Assembly: GCA_004557285.1 (NCBI GenBank) | Contig: SFEK01000082.1 | Span: forward strand, 1 to 8,896 | Direction of reading: 5' to 3' | DNA: 8,896 bases | Origin: Bacteroidales bacterium | Lineage (GTDB): Bacteria; Bacteroidota; Bacteroidia; Bacteroidales; Bacteroidaceae | Part shown: positions 7,114 through 8,896 of the stretch, piece after piece | Numbering within the stretch: the stretch's first letter is position 1 | Layout of the letters: every line of letters starts with the position of its first letter | Program-made: the position numbers and the translations under genes | The notes under the pieces: model-generated | Told to the model about the DNA's origin: nothing | The model's input: the letters and a program-made list of their open reading frames with translations, nothing else | The model's database searches: none

Positions 7114-8469
7114 TTACTCCTGCATCATCTTGTTGAATTCGTCGAGTGTGGCAGTCTTCTCGTTGAGTTTTACCACGGCCTTCAGAGCCTCGGTGAGTTT
7201 GCGGTCAACGGCGCGGTCAACAAACGAGTCGGTGTAGTCGCCCTTCTTCAGCATATCCTTGGCATAGTTCTCGATATACTCTTCGGGGATGTTGTTCATG
7301 CCATACTGTGCAAACTGTGCTCTTGCAGCTTCTTTGGCTGTGGCTATCACGTCAGCCTCTTCCACCTTCACGTTGTTGGCTGTGGCCAGTTGTTCCTTGA
7401 TGAGGTGCCATGCCAGTTCCTTCACGCTCATGGCATAGTTCTTCTCCACATACTCCTCGCCCTTGTCTTTGTTGTTGTTCAGCATGATACGCTTGAGCAG
7501 GGCATCGGGGAATGTCAGTTCGCCCACCTTAGCCTCGGCATACTTGCGCACGTCCTGGATGAACTTGAAGTCAGAGTCAACGGCAAACTGCGCCTTGAGT
7601 CCTTCGGCAATCTTCTCGCGGAAAGCCTTCTCGTCGGTCACCACGTCCTTGCCATACACCTGGTCAAACAGTTCCTGGTTCACCTCTGCCTTGACATAGC
7701 GTGAGATTTCTGTAATCTGGAAGCTGAAGTCGGCGTTGATGTCGGCCACCTCCTCTTTCTTCATCTTCAGCAGCGAAGATACCTCGATGTCGCTTTCGGG
7801 GTAAGCCTTTTTGGGGTTGAAGGTGATGATGTCTCCCAGTTTGGCTGTCTCAAACAGTTTCTTCTGGTCTTCCACCTTAATATATTCAGGCATGAGCACG
7901 GCACCTTCTACGGTGATGCCGCCTTCTTTGGTGCTGCCGTTCTCATCGAGCTCGCGCAAGTCACCCTTGAGCATGTCGTTGGCCTGATATTCTTCCACCT
8001 TGTCATAGTGTCCCGAGCGTGAGGCGAACATGTCAATCTGGCGGTTCACCACCTCGTCGTCCACAGCGATGGTGTAATAGTCGATGGTGTCATCACCGTT
8101 AAGCTCGATCTTGAATTCGGGAGCCACGGCAATGTCAAACATGAATGTGTAGGGAGCATCGCCTTCCATGTCAACGGGCACCTGCTTGTCAGAGGGCATG
8201 GGCTCGCCCAGCATCTGGATGTTGTTCTCCTTTACATACTTGTATATTTGGTCACCCAGCAGCTTGTTGATTTCATCCACCTTCACTGATGTGCCAAATT
8301 GTCTTTTGATCATACCCATAGGAGCCATACCGGGGCGGAATCCCGGGATGTTGGCCTTCTTGCGATAGTTTTTCAGTGTCTTCTCTACATTTTCCTTGTA
8401 GTCTGCCTCTTCTACAGTCAGTGTCAACAGACCGTTCACCTTATCAGGATTTTCAAATGCAATTTTCAT
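7114..8469 (-). CDS. tig: Trigger factor, ribosome-associated chaperone
   Basis: Trigger factor binds ribosomal protein L23 at the exit tunnel and shelters nascent chains. It has 451 residues; E. coli TF has 432. The N-terminal ribosome-binding domain (about 1-120) contains GFRPGMAP at 43-50, equivalent to E. coli GFRKGKVP: Phe44 and Arg45 are kept, while the two lysines are Pro46 and Met48. The middle PPIase-position domain (about 160-256) lacks the FTGxxDGxxFxGG signature of FKBP-type TF domains, so isomerase activity is doubtful; the end of this domain (ADFSFQITEISRY) still matches the fold. The rest (about 260-440) is the helical C-terminal chaperone arm. ATG 8469 gives the normal TF start MKIAFENPDK. 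The gene stands alone, with a -7 box upstream and a strong hairpin after the stop, and lies immediately upstream of clpPX, a common bacterial arrangement. Confidence 0.96.
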   Translation of the reverse strand: MKIAFENPDKVNGLLTLTVEEADYKENVEKTLKNYRKKANIPGFRPGMAPMGMIKRQFGTSVKVDEINKLLGDQIYKYVKENNIQMLGEPMPSDKQVPVDMEGDAPYTFMFDIAVAPEFKIELNGDDTIDYYTIAVDDEVVNRQIDMFASRSGHYDKVEEYQANDMLKGDLRELDENGSTKEGGITVEGAVLMPEYIKVEDQKKLFETAKLGDIITFNPKKAYPESDIEVSSLLKMKKEEVADINADFSFQITEISRYVKAEVNQELFDQVYGKDVVTDEKAFREKIAEGLKAQFAVDSDFKFIQDVRKYAEAKVGELTFPDALLKRIMLNNNKDKGEEYVEKNYAMSVKELAWHLIKEQLATANNVKVEEADVIATAKEAARAQFAQYGMNNIPEEYIENYAKDMLKKGDYTDSFVDRAVDRKLTEALKAVVKLNEKTATLDEFNKMMQE

Positions 8470-8515
8470 TGTTTGGTATTTATTGTTTTTAATGATTAAT
8501 CAAAAATTTGAGGTG

Positions 8516-8523
8516 CAAAATTA
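8516..8523 (-). promoter_or_regulatory. tig: Bacteroidota -7 promoter box for tig
   Basis: The minus strand reads TAATTTTG, a full match to TAnnTTTG, 46 bases upstream of the tig ATG, giving a leader of about 40 bases. It overlaps a near-palindrome (ATTACGCATAAT at 8520-8531, 10 of 12 positions paired), which could be an operator or chance in AT-rich DNA. No TTTG is seen at the usual -33 distance; the nearest, at 8553-8556, is too far. Confidence 0.45.
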
Positions 8524-8603
8524 CGCATAATCAATGTAATTACCTAATTTAACAAACAAAAAAGCGTAAAAATTTATTTTTTTAACTTCTGCCACAGCCT
8601 TTT

Positions 8604-8744
8604 ATGCGTTTTGTTCTTGAGGATATTCCCAATCATGATCTTTTAGTAGGTGGATTCCCTTGTCAAGATTACTCCGTGGCTTCAACTCTAAGCCGATCAG
8701 GAGGAATTGGGGGAAAGAAGGGATTCTTCCGAAATATGGAGTGA
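8604..8744 (+). pseudogene. Fragment of a C5-cytosine DNA methyltransferase (motif IV region)
   Basis: Plus-strand translation from ATG 8604 to TGA 8742-8744 gives 46 residues. About 36 of them (8616-8723) read as the core of a Dcm-type methyltransferase: LEDIPNHDLLVGGFPCQDYS, then VASTLSRSGGIGGKKG. The Pro-Cys-Gln motif IV holds the nucleophile cysteine that attacks C6 of cytosine, and GGFPCQDYSVA is typical of the family. The intact family has over 300 residues. The SAM-binding motif I is absent, with an in-frame stop at 8583-8585 just upstream. After GKKG, where the family usually continues like VLWW, the frame gives FFRNME and stops. I see no motif VI (ENV) or VIII (QRRRR) in any frame before the edge. 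It is on the opposite strand to every other gene and has no visible promoter. The likeliest reading is a relic of a restriction-modification gene; a frameshifted remainder beyond the window cannot be excluded. Confidence 0.82.
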
Positions 8745-8750
8745 CGCTTT

Positions 8751-8768
8751 TGCCCCTACGGGTAGGGC
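8751..8768. repeat. Short inverted sequence sharing ten bases with the tig terminator stem
   Basis: TGCCCCTACG (8751-8760) is identical to bases 7047-7056 of the tig terminator stem. It is followed at once by GGTAGGGC, so CCCTAC (8754-8759) faces GTAGGG (8762-8767) across two bases. The structure is too tight to be a good hairpin. It may be a decayed copy of a hairpin repeat at the point where methyltransferase similarity ends. A ten-base match alone could be chance. Confidence 0.3.
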
Positions 8769-8784
8769 GTAAAACAATCTGTGA

Positions 8785-8896
8785 ATATGGCTGCACTACA
8801 ACGGCAACGAAGTCGACATTCTTACATCATGCAGCAATATATCATCACTCGGAATACCGGATGAACCAATATTTTTCCATCATGGTATCAAAAAAA
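8785..8896 (+). other. Short open frame running off the right edge, unrecognised
   Basis: After a TGA at 8782-8784 one plus-strand frame stays open to the edge and reads as a plausible protein: IWLHYNGNEVDILTSCSN, then ISSLGIPDEPIFFHHGIKK. I do not recognise it. There is no start codon at its head, so it would be an internal piece of a broken gene. Two other features weaken the case: a second plus frame is also open from about 8720 to the edge, and the stretch is short. Given the methyltransferase relic just upstream, a remnant of a partner gene such as a restriction enzyme is possible, but nothing here proves it. The rest of 8745-8896 shows no RNA gene or terminator. Confidence 0.2.

Noticed and set aside
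7102..7704. 200-codon plus-strand open frame opposite tig
   Set aside because: Antisense shadow of tig; low-complexity Leu/His/Val-rich translation with no family features.
8602..8796. 64-codon minus-strand open frame upstream of tig
   Set aside because: It is the antisense of the methyltransferase fragment, whose plus-strand translation carries a clear catalytic motif.
1..8896. CRISPR array, tRNA, rRNA or insertion sequence
   Set aside because: No regularly spaced repeats, no cloverleaf or rRNA-like sequence, and no transposase motif seen on either strand.

Overview
The window reads as a chromosomal housekeeping segment of a Bacteroidota bacterium, most likely Bacteroidales and close to Prevotellaceae. 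This is inferred from the look of the proteins (ClpX, RecQ with a long C-terminal tail, parvulin with a Bacteroidales-type N-terminus), the lack of clear Shine-Dalgarno sequences, and three matches to the Bacteroidota -7 promoter box TAnnTTTG upstream of genes. All six intact or edge-truncated genes lie on the minus strand, so the window reads right to left.

Layout in transcription order: trigger factor (tig, 8469-7114), with its own -7 box and closed by a 12-bp perfect hairpin at 7046-7087; then clpP (6902-6231), clpX (6211-4973) and recQ (about 4959-2752), packed with gaps of 19 and 13 bases and probably one operon from a promoter near 6970; then guaB (2630-1152), with its own -7 box; then a secreted parvulin-type peptidyl-prolyl isomerase (999 to beyond the left edge). 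Four of the six genes serve protein folding or quality control: a ribosome-bound chaperone, the ClpXP protease, and an envelope foldase. RecQ (DNA repair) and IMP dehydrogenase (GTP synthesis) sit among them.

The right end (8470-8896) is different. After the tig promoter region it carries, on the plus strand, a roughly 40-residue piece of a C5-cytosine DNA methyltransferase containing the catalytic Pro-Cys-Gln motif. It has no N-terminal part and is stopped soon after the motif. This looks like a relic of a lost restriction-modification system. Beyond it is AT-richer DNA with one short open frame running off the edge.

Points most worth checking: the methyltransferase relic; a ClpP whose catalytic-triad aspartate is replaced by asparagine (Asn199); a ClpX whose ClpP-docking IGF loop reads VGY; a trigger factor with altered ribosome-docking residues and a PPIase domain lacking the usual FKBP signature; and a 10-base sequence shared by the tig terminator stem and the broken end of the methyltransferase piece. 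I do not see a complete novel system. Apart from these details the segment is conserved core genome.
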